64,000 nt of DNA from Rebecca billardiae RCC1528 (taxonomy: Eukaryota > Haptophyta), in NCBI GenBank assembly GCA_965240325.2, contig OZ251247.1, positions 186,001 through 250,000 on the forward strand, in the 5' to 3' direction. Both the position numbers and the translations under genes were made by a program. The first letter of the stretch is position 1; every line of letters starts with the position of its first letter. The notes beneath the pieces are model-generated. The model was not told the DNA's origin, did not search any database, and saw only the letters and a list, made by a program, of their open reading frames with translations. This document shows positions 16,953-26,629 of this stretch, piece after piece.

Positions 16953-17537
16953 TCCGAGCAACGTGACAGGCGCCGCGGCGCCGTCGCCGTCCGCGCCGCC
17001 GTCGGGCGCGGCGGGGTCTTCGGCGGCGGCGGGGTCGAGGGAGGCGGCGTCGCGCGCGATGACGGGGAGCTCCTCCGCCTCCTCGAACAGCGCGCGCAGC
17101 CCCGGCGCGCGCGTCTCCGCCGAGCCGCCGGCCGCGCCGCCGTCCGCGCCGCCGTCCGCGCCGCCGGGCGCGCCGCGCCCCGCCGCGCGCTCGGCACGCT
17201 GGAGCAGGTCGGCGGCGTCGTCCGCGTCGTCGGCGATGTCGTGGATCCGGTCCAGCTTCTCCGCCGCGCCCGGGATCCCCATCGCCGCCTCCGCCTCCAG
17301 CCGCCGCCGCGCGGCCGCCGCGCGCGCGCGCACGGCCGCGATGCGCGCCAGTGCGCCGTCCGCGGCGGCGGCGGCGCGGCGCGGCGGCCCGTCGGCGCCG
17401 GCGTCGTCGTGGAGCGCGCGCGCGTGCGCGCCCGAGCGCGCGCCGGCGGCGGCGCGCCAGCGCGCAGCGCTCGCCGGCGCGCGCCGCCACGTCGCCGCGG
17501 CCGCGCCGCGCAGCCCGCCGAGCCCCATCATGGCCAT
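13883..17537 (-). CDS. MRPS5: Mitochondrial small-subunit ribosomal protein uS5m
   Basis: Seven exons: 17537-16568, 16266-15841, 15629-15277, 14963-14850, 14548-14468, 14205-14161 and 14068-13883, giving 724 residues. uS5 lies near the decoding centre and supports mRNA entry and accuracy. The Arg/Ala-rich N-terminus (WRRAPASAARWRAAAGARSG) looks like a mitochondrial presequence. About 430 poorly conserved, Ala/Gly-rich residues follow. The ribosomal core starts at FFVEVLHVRRVQKVTASHKL, then YSALVAVGNGRGACGFGLGR, VFHPLKGKFGATTCL, GFRPRGAGVRASEK and ELVLELFGVTDVWVKTHGS. Exon ends all match by phase. The start is the ATG opening the presequence; a second ATG lies two codons on. Intron 1 (16567-16267) has six copies of a 16-bp palindrome and intron 5 has telomere-like repeats in both orientations. 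Its ATG is only 110 bases from the divergent RCC1 gene at 17648. Confidence 0.94.
14228..14412. repeat. Telomere-like repeats in both orientations, uS5m intron 5
   Basis: GTTAGGGGCAGGGTTAGGG lies near 14245-14263 and an exact run of CCCTAA units at 14391-14412 on the same strand. The two runs face each other across about 125 bases and are each flanked by similar GCGCCCA..GGGG sequence, so the intron could fold back. Confidence 0.85.
16335..16559. repeat. Cluster of six GGAGATTGCAATCTCC palindromes in uS5m intron 1
   Basis: Copies start near 16335, 16414, 16470, 16495, 16520 and 16545. Four keep the perfect GAGATTGCAATCTC core; two have one change (GCAGTC, TGTAAT) that breaks the symmetry. 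The last four are spaced 25 bases apart, with GGGCGCGC-type spacers. The same palindrome recurs inside the F-box coding sequence at 37791-40172. Confidence 0.95.
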
Positions 17538-17647
17538 CGCCACGACGCGAAGGGCACGACAGTCCGGGCGGGCGGCGGGCCCGCCCGGCGCGCCCAGCGC
17601 CCCAAGCCAAGGCTCGCTCGGGGCGAACGGCAGCGCGGATCGGCGAG
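17538..17647. promoter_or_regulatory. Divergent promoter, uS5m / F-box-RCC1 gene 1
   Basis: Only 110 bases separate two start codons on opposite strands, so both promoters and both 5' leaders must overlap or extend into each other's gene. No TATA box is visible. Confidence 0.6.
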
Positions 17648-19099
17648 ATGGCGACCGGCGACGAGGCGCGCAGCCTCGCCGACCTGCCGCCCGAGCTGAT
17701 CCTGTGCATCGCCCACCACATCGACCGCGCGCGTGACCTCGCCGCCGCCAACGCCACCTCGCGTTTGTTCTTCCGCGGCGTGCTCGCCGGCGAGCGCTCG
17801 CCGGTCGAGCGCGCGCTTCGCGAGCGCGCGCGTGCGCGCGGGCACGAGGGCGCGCTGCCGGCATCGCTGCCCTCGGGCGTGCGCAGTTGGACGGAGGAGC
17901 TGTTCCTGCGCGAGTGCGTGCTCGAGCTCGTGCACGCGCACTCGCCTCCGGTCGCGGCCGGCAACGGCGTCAGCGCGTTTGTGGACGCGGAGGGCGGGCT
18001 GCACACGTGCGGCGAGGAGGAGGTGCGGGACGAGGACGAGCCGACGGGCGAGTGTCGAGCACACGCGGCTACTGGCCAGTCGGGCGTGCTGGAAGTGTGC
18101 GTGCCGACGCGCGTCGCCTCGCTCACCGCGGTGCGCGTGGTTGCGGTGGCCGCTGGTGACTCCCACCTGCTCGCGCTGAGCGAGGCCGGCGCCGTGTACG
18201 GCTGCGGCCACAACGGGTGCGGCCAGCTCGGGCTGGGGGACGACGACAAGAGGCATTCGTTCATGCTGGTCGACGCCTTGACAGCGGAAATCGCAGTGGC
18301 CATCGCAGCCGGCGCGTTTCACAGCCTCGCGCTCACCGCCGCTGGGTGCGCGTACAGCTGGGGCGACAACGACTTCGGCCAGCTCGGCCACGGCGACGAG
18401 GAGGACCGGTGGAAGCCGGCGCGCATCGAGGCGCTGGACGGCGTGCGTGTCGGCGGGCTGGCGGCTGGGTCTGGTCACACGTTGCTGCTCTCGATTGGCG
18501 GAGCCGTGTACTCGTGCGGCGACGGTAGCCGTGGCTGTCTCGGCCACGGCGACGAGCAGGATCAGCACACGCCAAGGCGCATCGAGGCGCTCGCGGGCGT
18601 GCGCGCCGTGCACGTGAGCGCGGGCTGGGAGCACAGCCTGGTGGTGGGCGCAGACGGGCTGGTCTACTCGTTCGGATACAATTGGGAAGGCCAGCTCGGC
18701 CACGTTGCCCGTGAGTTACTTGCCACGCCCCGACGCATCGAGGCGCTCGCTGATGTGCACGCCGTGCGCGCGTCTGCGGGCTACAACAGCAGTGCGGTGC
18801 TGGGCGCGGACGGCAGCGTGCACACGTTCGGGAGCAACAGCAACGGCGTGCTCGGGCACGAGGTGGGGACGGACATCGATCAGCCCACGCGCGTGGCTGC
18901 CCTCGCCCACGCGCGCGTGGTGCACTGTGCCATTCGCAGCTTCCACTCGCTGTTTGTGAGTGCGGACGGCCGCGTGTACGCGTGCGGCAAGCGCTCGGCT
19001 GCGCTCGGCCTCGGCACGAGCAAGGCCGAGCGAGACGAGCCCACCCGGCGTACTGGTACGCCTACGCACGTCTCGACGGCGTGGCGTGCGCTTGCCTAG
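17648..19099 (+). CDS. F-box/RCC1 propeller protein, copy 1
   Basis: A single exon of 483 residues. Residues 8-43 (LADLPPELILCIAHHIDRAR and ANATSRLF) match an F-box, which would dock on Skp1 in an SCF ubiquitin ligase. A charged helical linker (VERALRERARARGHEGALPA) leads into seven RCC1 blades from about residue 110: GGLHTCGEE, HLLALSEAGAVYGCG, HSLALTAAGCAYSWG, HTLLLSIGGAVYSCG, HSLVVGADGLVYSFG, SSAVLGADGSVHTFG and HSLFVSADGRVYACG. Loop residues, such as HNGC and DNDF after the CG or WG, differ from every paralogue. The end (RRTGTPTHVSTAWRALA) is shared with copy 5, and the 3' flank with copy 6. The ATG sits in CGGCGAGATGGC, as in copies 4 and 6. Substrate unknown. Confidence 0.93.
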   Translation: MATGDEARSLADLPPELILCIAHHIDRARDLAAANATSRLFFRGVLAGERSPVERALRERARARGHEGALPASLPSGVRSWTEELFLRECVLELVHAHSPPVAAGNGVSAFVDAEGGLHTCGEEEVRDEDEPTGECRAHAATGQSGVLEVCVPTRVASLTAVRVVAVAAGDSHLLALSEAGAVYGCGHNGCGQLGLGDDDKRHSFMLVDALTAEIAVAIAAGAFHSLALTAAGCAYSWGDNDFGQLGHGDEEDRWKPARIEALDGVRVGGLAAGSGHTLLLSIGGAVYSCGDGSRGCLGHGDEQDQHTPRRIEALAGVRAVHVSAGWEHSLVVGADGLVYSFGYNWEGQLGHVARELLATPRRIEALADVHAVRASAGYNSSAVLGADGSVHTFGSNSNGVLGHEVGTDIDQPTRVAALAHARVVHCAIRSFHSLFVSADGRVYACGKRSAALGLGTSKAERDEPTRRTGTPTHVSTAWRALA

Positions 19100-21316
19100 C
19101 GCGCACGGACTAGTTGGCGCTGTCGAGGGCCGACTATGCTCCGTCGCCGGGGGCGCGTGGTCGGATGGCGGCGCAGATTGTCGTCGGACAGCTCAGACGC
19201 AGCCCGCGCAGCCGCTGCACGATGATAGGGGGGCCAAACCGCCCATTTGAAAAAGAAAATCAAAGCCGCGGCGCATTTTCGCTCCACCCTCGGCCTTTTG
19301 GGGTGGCGCGGAGCCTTTTTCTCGGACCTCGCTCGAAAATCGAGCTCCGACGCCTTCGGGCGCTCAGAGCTCGGTTTCGCTCGAGCACGAGCGGCCGGAG
19401 GCAGTGGACCGCCGCGCGCTCGCGTCCCATGAGACGCCGAGATGGTCTCGGGCGCGCGCGCGCGTGACGCTGGTGGGCGCTTCTGACCCTTGCTTTTGCG
19501 CCACCAGCGGCTCACCACCCGGTTCTTGGCCACCTCGCGCCGTGCGCGGCGCGCGTCGGCCGGATTGCATTGTCGCGCTGCGTACGCCCGTCACGCTACC
19601 GCTCCTTGTGGCTCAAGATCAACTCGCCCCGGCGAGATCGATACTCGCCCCAAGTGTGCGTGTGTATCCGTGGATGCCCAGCTCGCCTAACCTGCCCTGC
19701 TGCGCCGGAATCGCCGTCAGCAGACCGGCGCGAGCTCGCGCACAACACCTCCACGGAGCCCGCAACTGTCATGTTCCGCTCGTAGGGCCCGTGTTTGCAC
19801 CTGCCGTGGCACTTGCGATGGTCAGCACGTTGGGTATGGGTCACACGTGCCCCCAGATGGCGTCGGGGCGCCTCCCATTCGCCTCTCAGGACGTCGCGGA
19901 CGTGCTCGCAGGCAGCGGATGGCTCATTCGACAGGTCCGACGTGCACTCGACCGTGCCTGCAAGCGCGCCCCTGTGACGCGCATGCCTGCAGAAGCAGAT
20001 GCAGATGGGCCCCCATGCACCCTGGTGCGCCCAAGACCGGCGGGAGCGTCAGAGACCGTCGCAATCTTGACACCTTGCACACGCCGGCGCTTGCCGTTGG
20101 GCCCCGCGCAGCCAGCCAGGAGCACCAAACAGCGCCGGATCAGCCTCTGTAGGCCGAATATCCGCCCCAAAGCCCAGAAATAGCGCGGAACAGGGTAGGG
20201 CGTACCTATATGGACCGATCCTATGCAGCCTGGTTTGGTGCAGAGACGCCAGCCACCACCTGGAGCAGGCGTTTGCTGCCGAATCGCATGCTCGGCACTG
20301 TGCCGCACTGCGACGACGACAGATTTGACCTGCCTCGTAGGTCTCGGCCAGGGAGCGGTGACGGTTGGCTCGAGTGACTTTAAACCTTGACTATGACCGA
20401 GAGTACTCCCGGGCTGAGGACATGGGGCCGGTGCTTTGAGTCCATCATGTCTGCAATACGCCGTACGCATGGCCGTATACACAGTAGTCTGAAAACGTAT
20501 CTCGCAGCTCGAGATCCGACGAGACTGTATTCATCAGCATGGCGGCTATATACACGGTGGGTATGTAACGACCAGTGGCTTCCGGGAAACTACGTGTTTG
20601 ACAGCCTGCCAGTACACAGCCTATATCGCATGTTGGGACCTGCTGCTGCTGGGGACTCAGAACAATCTTGCTGAGATGCTCTATCAAAGTGAGGTCGACA
20701 TGGTCTATATGTCACATATATGACATATAAGACGGCCGTTACATGCCGTTTCCAATAAGTTCAGGCTCATAGTCTAATAAGTAAATATGCTAGCCGTTAC
20801 GCCCTATATTCAGGGTATGTGCACCTGATATTTTTACTTGGCTGGCCCAGACCCCTCCAGAGGGCAAATGATCCAGCCCGAAATCAGCGCTAAACACTCG
20901 CTAGGACCAGCGCTCGTAGCCGTCAGTCACGTCACAGTGCCACTTTGGCCCCCCTAAGTCGATGAGCCGCTGCACCGTCCCGCATCATGCAACATCGATT
21001 CACGGTGCCGCCCTGCCCGGCACAGCAGGCTCACGGCAGATGGCACCTGGCGGCGCCCACCGTTCTGCGCATCTCGCTCGCGTCTCTGCTCGTCGTCACC
21101 GGCCGCGTCAGCGACTCAGCTTCCCAGTCTTGAGCAGCGGCTGTCGTATTCCGGTCGGTGGCGGTCAACATCAGTGCGCGAGACTGCGAGTGCTTGATGA
21201 TCGATGATGATGACGAATTGAATTATATTGACAGTGGGAAATTGAAACTGCAAGCTGGCATTGTACGGGCAGACGCACGCGCATGACGAACAATAATATG
21301 AGCCACAGCGCGACCA
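19100..21316. other. 2.2-kb intergenic region, no gene recognised
   Basis: Mixed composition, with AT-richer parts at 19230-19330 and 20690-20830 (CATATATGACATATAAG). Frames of 259 codons (+) and 198 codons (-) overlap around 19900-20180 without recognisable motifs. It may contain relics too decayed to read by eye. Confidence 0.5.
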
Positions 21317-21735
21317 ATGGCGGCCACCGACGAGTTAGCCAACGCACCCGATCACCGACGCGCGCGCTCGTCGACCTGCCGTCAGAGGTGCTCGACCGCA
21401 TCATCTCGCTCCTGCTGCCGCGCGACCTCGCCAGCCTGGGCTCCACCGCGCGCCTCTTCCGCGCCGCGCCGCCCGGCGGGTGCTCGCCAGCCGAGCGCGC
21501 GCTGCGCGAGCGCGCGGACGCGCGCCGGCACGAGCGGCTACTGCCGGCGTCGCTGCCCTCCGACCGGTGCGCACGTGGACGGAGGAGCTGCTCGTGCGCG
21601 GGCGCGTACTCGAGCTCGCGAGTGCGCATGCCTCCCCAGTCTCGGCCGGCGGGGGCTTTAGCGCGCGTGTGGACGCGGAGGGTGGGCTGCACACGTGCGG
21701 CGAGGAGGCGGTGCGGGGCGCGAACGGGCTGATTA
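21317..21735 (+). pseudogene. F-box/RCC1 pseudogene fragment, copy 2
   Basis: The ATGGC..CACCGACGAG start and F-box region (ALVDLPSEVLDRIISLLLPR, LGSTARLFRAAPPGGC) are clearly a family member, but the start codon and F-box lie in different frames. A one-base insertion near 21564 (CCGGTGCG where relatives have CGTGCG) shifts the frame again before GGLHTCGEEA. The copy stops after the first blade, near 21735, where unrelated sequence begins, and lies about 120 bases upstream of intact copy 3. Confidence 0.88.
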
Positions 21736-21856
21736 GCTGTAGCAAGGGTGGCCACCCTTGGCTGTAGTATCGAGCGCACGTGGCTACTACAGCCGCTTGA
21801 GTCTGTGTAGCCACGCCGGAACGAGTGCGGCCAGCTTGGGGCTGGAGGCCCGAGCG

Positions 21857-23368
21857 ATGGCATCCGACGACGGCGACGCGCACTCGGGAGCCAAGCGGCT
21901 GACCGACCTGCCGCCCGAGCTGATCCAGCGCATCGTCGGCCACCTCCACGGCGCGTGTGACATCGCCAGCGTGAATGCCACCGCGCGCCTCTTCCACGCC
22001 GCGCCGCCCGGTGAGCGCTCGCCGGTCGAGCACGCGCTGCGCGAGCGCGCGGACGCGCGCGGGCACGAGCGGCTACTGCCGGCGTCGCTGCCCTCCGACG
22101 TGCGCACGTGGACGGAGGAGCTGCTCGTGCGCGAGCGCTTACTCGAGTTCGCGGGCGCGCATGCGTCGCCGGTCTCGGCAAGCGGGGGCTTCAGCGCGTT
22201 CGTGGACGCGGAGGGCGGGCTGCACACGTGTGGTGAGGAGATGGTGGAGGACGAGACTGAGGAGGAGGAGGAGGAGGAGGAGGGCGTGCCAACTGACGGA
22301 GAGCCGACGGGCGCGAGTCAGCCGCTGGTGGCCATGGGCCAGTGCGAGGCGTGGCCAGTGCACGCTCCGACGCACGTCACCTCCCTCAGCGGTGTGCGCG
22401 TGGTCGCCGTGGCCGCTGGCTGCAGGCACCTGCTCGCGCTGAGCGATGCTGGGACGGTGTACGTGTGCGGCGAGAACGGGTGCGGCCAGCTCGGGCTGGG
22501 GGACGAGAAGGAGCGGAGCTCGTTTGCGCCGGTGGAAGCCTTGCGGCACGCAGCCATCGTGGGCATCGCGGCGGGCACGGCCCACAGCCTCGCGCTCAGC
22601 GCCGCCGGGTGCGCGTACAGCTGGGGCCACAACGGCTACGGCGAGCTCGGCCACGGCAACAGGGATGACCGGCGGGAGCCGACGCGCATCGAGGCGCTGG
22701 ACGGCGTGCGCGTGGGCGGCGTGGCGGCTGGGCATTCTCACACGCTGCTGCTCTCGGCCAGAGGCCGTGTCTACTCGTGTGGAGTTGGCGACAGTGGCGA
22801 GCTCGGCCACGGCGACACGCAGGATCAGCGCACGCCGAGGCGCATCGAGGCGCTCGCGGGCGTGCGCGCCGTGCACGTGAGCGCGGGCAGGGGCCACAGC
22901 CTGGTGGTGGACGCGGCGGGCGGCGTGCTCTCCTTCGGCTGTGGACGGCATATGAAGCTCGGGCACGGCGACTGGCAGCATCAGCACACGCCGAGGCGCG
23001 TCGAGGCGCTCGCGCGTGTGCGCGCCGTGCGCGCGTGCGCGGGCGTGCACGCCAGCGCGGTGCTGGGCGCGGACGGCAGCGTGCACGCGTTCGGGAGCAA
23101 CCGAGTCGGCCAGCTCGGGCTGGGGCGCGGAGAGGCGGACGTTAAAGCGCCCACGCGCGCGCTCGCCCTCGCCCAGGCGCGCGTGGTGCGCTGTGCCATG
23201 GGCTACCACCACTCGCTGTTTGTTGCTGCGGACGGCGGCGTGTACGCGTGCGGCAAGCGGTCGGCCGCGCTCGGCCTCGGCATGAGCGTGGCCGAGCGAC
23301 ACGAGCCCACCCAGCGGATTGACACGCCCGCGCGCGTCGAGACGGCGTGGCGTGCGCGTGCCTGCTGA
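21857..23368 (+). CDS. F-box/RCC1 propeller protein, copy 3
   Basis: 503 residues, one exon. The N-terminus (AHSGAKRLTDLPPELIQRIV) defines a second subtype shared with the minus-strand copies at 58545-60071 and 60883-62409, rather than with its neighbours. After blade 1 comes an acidic insert made of GAG codons (EDETEEEEEEEEG), a likely microsatellite expansion. All seven blades are present, with loop patches ENGC, HNGY, VGDS, CGRH and SNRV. The C-terminus (TQRIDTPARVETAWRARAC) matches copies 4 and 6. The 3' flank, TGATGTCGCGCGCC onward, matches that of copy 4 for about 95 bases. Confidence 0.93.
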   Translation: MASDDGDAHSGAKRLTDLPPELIQRIVGHLHGACDIASVNATARLFHAAPPGERSPVEHALRERADARGHERLLPASLPSDVRTWTEELLVRERLLEFAGAHASPVSASGGFSAFVDAEGGLHTCGEEMVEDETEEEEEEEEGVPTDGEPTGASQPLVAMGQCEAWPVHAPTHVTSLSGVRVVAVAAGCRHLLALSDAGTVYVCGENGCGQLGLGDEKERSSFAPVEALRHAAIVGIAAGTAHSLALSAAGCAYSWGHNGYGELGHGNRDDRREPTRIEALDGVRVGGVAAGHSHTLLLSARGRVYSCGVGDSGELGHGDTQDQRTPRRIEALAGVRAVHVSAGRGHSLVVDAAGGVLSFGCGRHMKLGHGDWQHQHTPRRVEALARVRAVRACAGVHASAVLGADGSVHAFGSNRVGQLGLGRGEADVKAPTRALALAQARVVRCAMGYHHSLFVAADGGVYACGKRSAALGLGMSVAERHEPTQRIDTPARVETAWRARAC

Positions 23369-23655
23369 TGTCGCGCGCCGTACTGCCGACTGACGCCCCA
23401 CTGGCTCCGTTGCACTAGCGAGTGTCACTCGTCGGGCAGTGGGTACGAGCTGAGTCCGCATACTGATGCCTATTAACTATACGGTATGACTACGTAGTAC
23501 GTAATGATGCTGAATCATACGACGACTACGAGAAGATATCGGTCGAGGCGTTCGCCGGGGTTGCGCCTGCGGGCCGGGGCGTCGGTTGGGGTCTCCGGAC
23601 CCCCCCGGCCCGGACTCCCCGCCGCCGCGCGCAGCAGCGCGCGCGGATCGGCGAG
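23369..23655. other. Spacer between copies 3 and 4
   Basis: It begins with the duplicated 3' flank of the family, including GTGGGTACGAGCTGAGTCC at 23439. That block recurs downstream of copy 4 and upstream of copy 7. The remainder is unrecognised and should carry the copy 4 promoter. Confidence 0.6.
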
Positions 23656-25125
23656 ATGGCCACCGACGAGTTGGGCGGCACCGCGCAACCGACGCGCGCG
23701 CTCGGCGACCTGCCGCCAGAGGTGCTCGACCGCATCATCTCACTCCTGCCGCCGCGCGACCTCGCCAGCCTGAACGCCACCGCGCGCCTCTTCCACGCCG
23801 CGCCGCCCGGCGGGTGCTCGCCGGTCGAGCACGCGCTGCGCGAGCGCGCGCGCGCGCGCGGGCACGAGCGCGCGCTGCCGGCGACGCTGCCCTCCGACGC
23901 GGGCATGTGGACGGGGGAATTGTTCATGCGCGAGCGGGTCCTCGAGCTCGCATGTGCGCATGCACCACCCGTGGCGGCAGGCTCGGGCTTCAGCGCGTTT
24001 GTGGACGCGGAGGGCGGGCTGCACACGTGCGGCGAGCAGCCGGTGCTGGACGCGGACTGGCGGCCGACGGGCGAGTGGCGAGCGCACATCGCCATTGGCC
24101 ACTCGGGCGTGCGTGTAGTGCGCGTGCCGATGCACGTCACCTCCCTCAGCGGTGTGCGCGTGCGCTCTGTGGCCGCTGGCCCTCGCCACCTGCTCGCGCT
24201 CAGCGATGCCGGCGCCGTGTACGGCTGCGGCGACAACGAGCACGGCCAGCTCGGGCTGGGGGACAAGGAGGGGCGGCGCGAGTTTGAGCCGATCGTGGCG
24301 TTCGCTGGCGCCGTGGTGGTGGGCATCGCCGCTGGCCTCGTTCACAGCCTCGCGCTCACCGCCGCTGGGTGCGCGTACAGCTGGGGCCTCAACCACTGCG
24401 GCCAGCTCGGCCACGGCGACACGGAGGACCGGTGGGAGCCGACGCACATCGAGGCGCTGGACGGCGTGCGTGTCGGCGGCGTTGCAGCTGGGGGTTATCA
24501 CACGCTACTGCTCTCGGTGCAGGGCGCCGTCTACTCGTGCGGTTGGGGCTCGTCTGGCCGTCTCGGCCACGGCGACCAGGAGGATCAGCGCACGCCGAGG
24601 CGCATCGAGGCGCTTGCGGGCGTGCGCGCCGTGCACGTGAGCGCGGGCTACGCGCACAGCCTGGTGGTGGACAGCGAGGGGGGCGTGCACTCGTTTGGGG
24701 ATGGTCAGGATGGCCAGCTCGGCCACGGAGACGAGCACGAGCAGCTCACGCCGAGGCGCGTCGAGGCGCTCGCTGGTGTGCGCGCCGTGAGCGCGTCTGC
24801 GGGCTCCTCCAGCAGCGCGGTGCTGGGCGCGGACGGCAGCGTGCACACGTTCGGGGACAACACGCATGGGCAGCTCGGGCGGCGCGGGAAAGCGGCTCCC
24901 AAGACCCCCGCACGAGTGGGCCTGCTCGCCCACGCGCGTGTGGTGCGCTGTGCCATGGGCCGCTTCCACTCGCTGTTTGTGACAGCGGACGGCAGCGTGC
25001 ACGCGTGCGGCGGGCGGTCGGCTGCGCTCGGCCTCGGCATGAGCGTGACCGAGCAAGACGAGCCCACCCAGCGGATTGACACGCCCGCGCGCGTCGAGGC
25101 GGCGTGGCGTGCGCTTGCCGGCTGA
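23656..25125 (+). CDS. F-box/RCC1 propeller protein, copy 4
   Basis: 489 residues, one exon, seven blades. The first 120 residues (MATDELGGTAQPTRALGDLP, EVLDRIISLLPPRDLASLNA) differ from copy 6 at only a handful of positions. Loop patches after CG/WG/FG are DNEH, LNHC, WGSS, DGQD and DNTH; residue pairs before the blade His are PR, LV, GY and YA. It ends TQRIDTPARVEAAWRALAG. The GAGATGGCCACCGACGAG start context is shared with copies 6 and 7, which supports this ATG. Confidence 0.93.
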   Translation: MATDELGGTAQPTRALGDLPPEVLDRIISLLPPRDLASLNATARLFHAAPPGGCSPVEHALRERARARGHERALPATLPSDAGMWTGELFMRERVLELACAHAPPVAAGSGFSAFVDAEGGLHTCGEQPVLDADWRPTGEWRAHIAIGHSGVRVVRVPMHVTSLSGVRVRSVAAGPRHLLALSDAGAVYGCGDNEHGQLGLGDKEGRREFEPIVAFAGAVVVGIAAGLVHSLALTAAGCAYSWGLNHCGQLGHGDTEDRWEPTHIEALDGVRVGGVAAGGYHTLLLSVQGAVYSCGWGSSGRLGHGDQEDQRTPRRIEALAGVRAVHVSAGYAHSLVVDSEGGVHSFGDGQDGQLGHGDEHEQLTPRRVEALAGVRAVSASAGSSSSAVLGADGSVHTFGDNTHGQLGRRGKAAPKTPARVGLLAHARVVRCAMGRFHSLFVTADGSVHACGGRSAALGLGMSVTEQDEPTQRIDTPARVEAAWRALAG

Positions 25126-25670
25126 TGTCGCGCGCCTCTGCCGACTGACGCCCCACTGGCTCAGTTGCACTGGCGAGTGTCACTCGTCGGGCGGTGGGTA
25201 CGAGCTGAGTCCGCATACTGCCTAATGACTGCTATGCGGACGAGAACATCGTCAGGCAACGTCAGGCGTGTTCGCGTGTTCAATGCTCGCGGTGTTGGGG
25301 TTGCTGCGGAAATCCGGAACGCGGGCCGGGTGAGGGTCCGGCCTGGGCAGGATGACCTGCTCAGGCTGGTTGGGGTCTCCCCAGACTTGGGAGTGAGTGC
25401 ACGGTGCACTGGCACTCGGAGTGAGTGCACTCGGTGCACTCACTCCCGGACTCGCACGCACTCACTCGTCGGCGGCCCCCCGCCATCCGGACTCTGCACG
25501 CACTCACTTGGTGGCTACCACCCTGTCGCACGCACTCACTCCATGAGGAGTGAGTGCGGCGCCGCCCCGCGCCGCGGGCCGCGCCGCCGGCGCCGCGCGG
25601 CGCCGGCGCCGGCGCGGGGCCGGCGCGGGCCCGGCGCACGGGGTCGGCGCGGCGGCGCGCGTTCTGCCGC
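25126..25670. other. Spacer with duplicated block and GCACTCACTC motifs
   Basis: 25194-25352 is a near copy of 34045-34203. From 25386 to 25556 the decamer GCACTCACTC and its complement GAGTGAGTGC recur about eight times, some paired as hairpins. A GC-only stretch (25557-25665) ends in GCCGC, the 5-bp target duplicated by the retrotransposon that follows. Confidence 0.8.
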
Positions 25671-25991
25671 TGTCAGGGAACGCGTCTCGAGGCTTGACGG
25701 TCGCGAGGTCGGTCGACGGCTTCGGCTCTTGTTTGCGGTGGTGAGCTCAGCGTGTTTTGTGTGATCGGCTCATGTTTCGTTCATTTCTAAGAAGCATCTG
25801 GAATGCTTCGAGATGTCGCCGCCAGGTCGCCGCCAGCCATGCTGTCCTGCTGTATTTTAGGATGAGGTTCAGGTCGATTTTGGAGGATTTTGTGCGAGCG
25901 CCGCCGCAGCGGTCGCGCCGCCACTGTGTGACTGCGAGTAAAATGTTGGATTGGAAATTGGAAATCACTGTAGATTGGCGATTCCTTTGAC
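25671..25991 (-). repeat. 3' LTR of the gag-only element
   Basis: Identical over 321 bases to 28839-29159. The outer end is TGTCAGGG on the plus strand. The inner end reads TTTGAC followed by a C-run in place of the final A. Confidence 0.95.
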
Positions 25992-26263
25992 CCCCCCCTC
26001 AATCCAATATGCGCTCGTCTGTGAGGACTAAGCTTGGATTATGAGTGATTTTGGGCTTGGTATTGTTTGTGCATCTGTGTGTCAGCATGAGTGAATTGGA
26101 GTCAGTAATGCTGGTTGCCAATGCCAGGATACGGGTCATGTGCTGGGACTTCCGTGTGACGGTTTTGGGTAACCCGAGTCAGTCCTGGGCTTATTTGCAC
26201 CATATGTTCACTCTTTGGCCTTGATTTTGGACCTTGTTATTGGGTCATGCCCTGCCTTGATAG

Positions 26264-26629
26264 TTAATCATAGGCATCCGGAGCAGGAATATCCAGGAAA
26301 TGGATACGCTCCTTGGGAAATTTGTTGGCTCCCTTGTTTTTGCCTTTGTTGTAATTGTTGGCCTTGGGGCGTAGCTCTGGGTGGAGCTTCCAACACTGCT
26401 GGGCAGTATGGTTCTTGAGACCACAGTGAGTGCACCGTTTGCCGGTGTCCGAGTTATTCGGCCCGCTCTCGCCATTGGCTGGAGCCTTTTGGGCCTGAGC
26501 GGCGAAGACTTCGGCGCCCTCAAAGTCACCGCGTCGCCGCGTGCCTTGCTGATAATCAGCATTTTGGCGTATCTTGGAATAATTTTCGGTCTCTCTCCCC
26601 TTGGTATTGTTCTGATGGAGTAGCTTCAT
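26264..26629 (-). CDS. Gag zinc-knuckle ORF of the gag-only element
   Basis: 121 residues beginning at an ATG that overlaps the stop of the larger gag frame (ATGA), so it could be reached by reinitiation or a frameshift. It contains a CX2CX4HX4C retroviral-type knuckle (CTHCGLKNHTAQQC) at about residues 68-81, followed by basic Asn/Lys-rich sequence. This is normally the nucleocapsid end of Gag, binding element RNA, and here it is split from the main Gag by one frame. Confidence 0.85.
   Translation of the reverse strand: MKLLHQNNTKGRETENYSKIRQNADYQQGTRRRGDFEGAEVFAAQAQKAPANGESGPNNSDTGKRCTHCGLKNHTAQQCWKLHPELRPKANNYNKGKNKGANKFPKERIHFLDIPAPDAYD

Noticed and set aside
19404-20183. 259-codon plus-strand frame in the long spacer
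   Set aside because: No motif, and an overlapping 198-codon frame on the other strand; likely chance.
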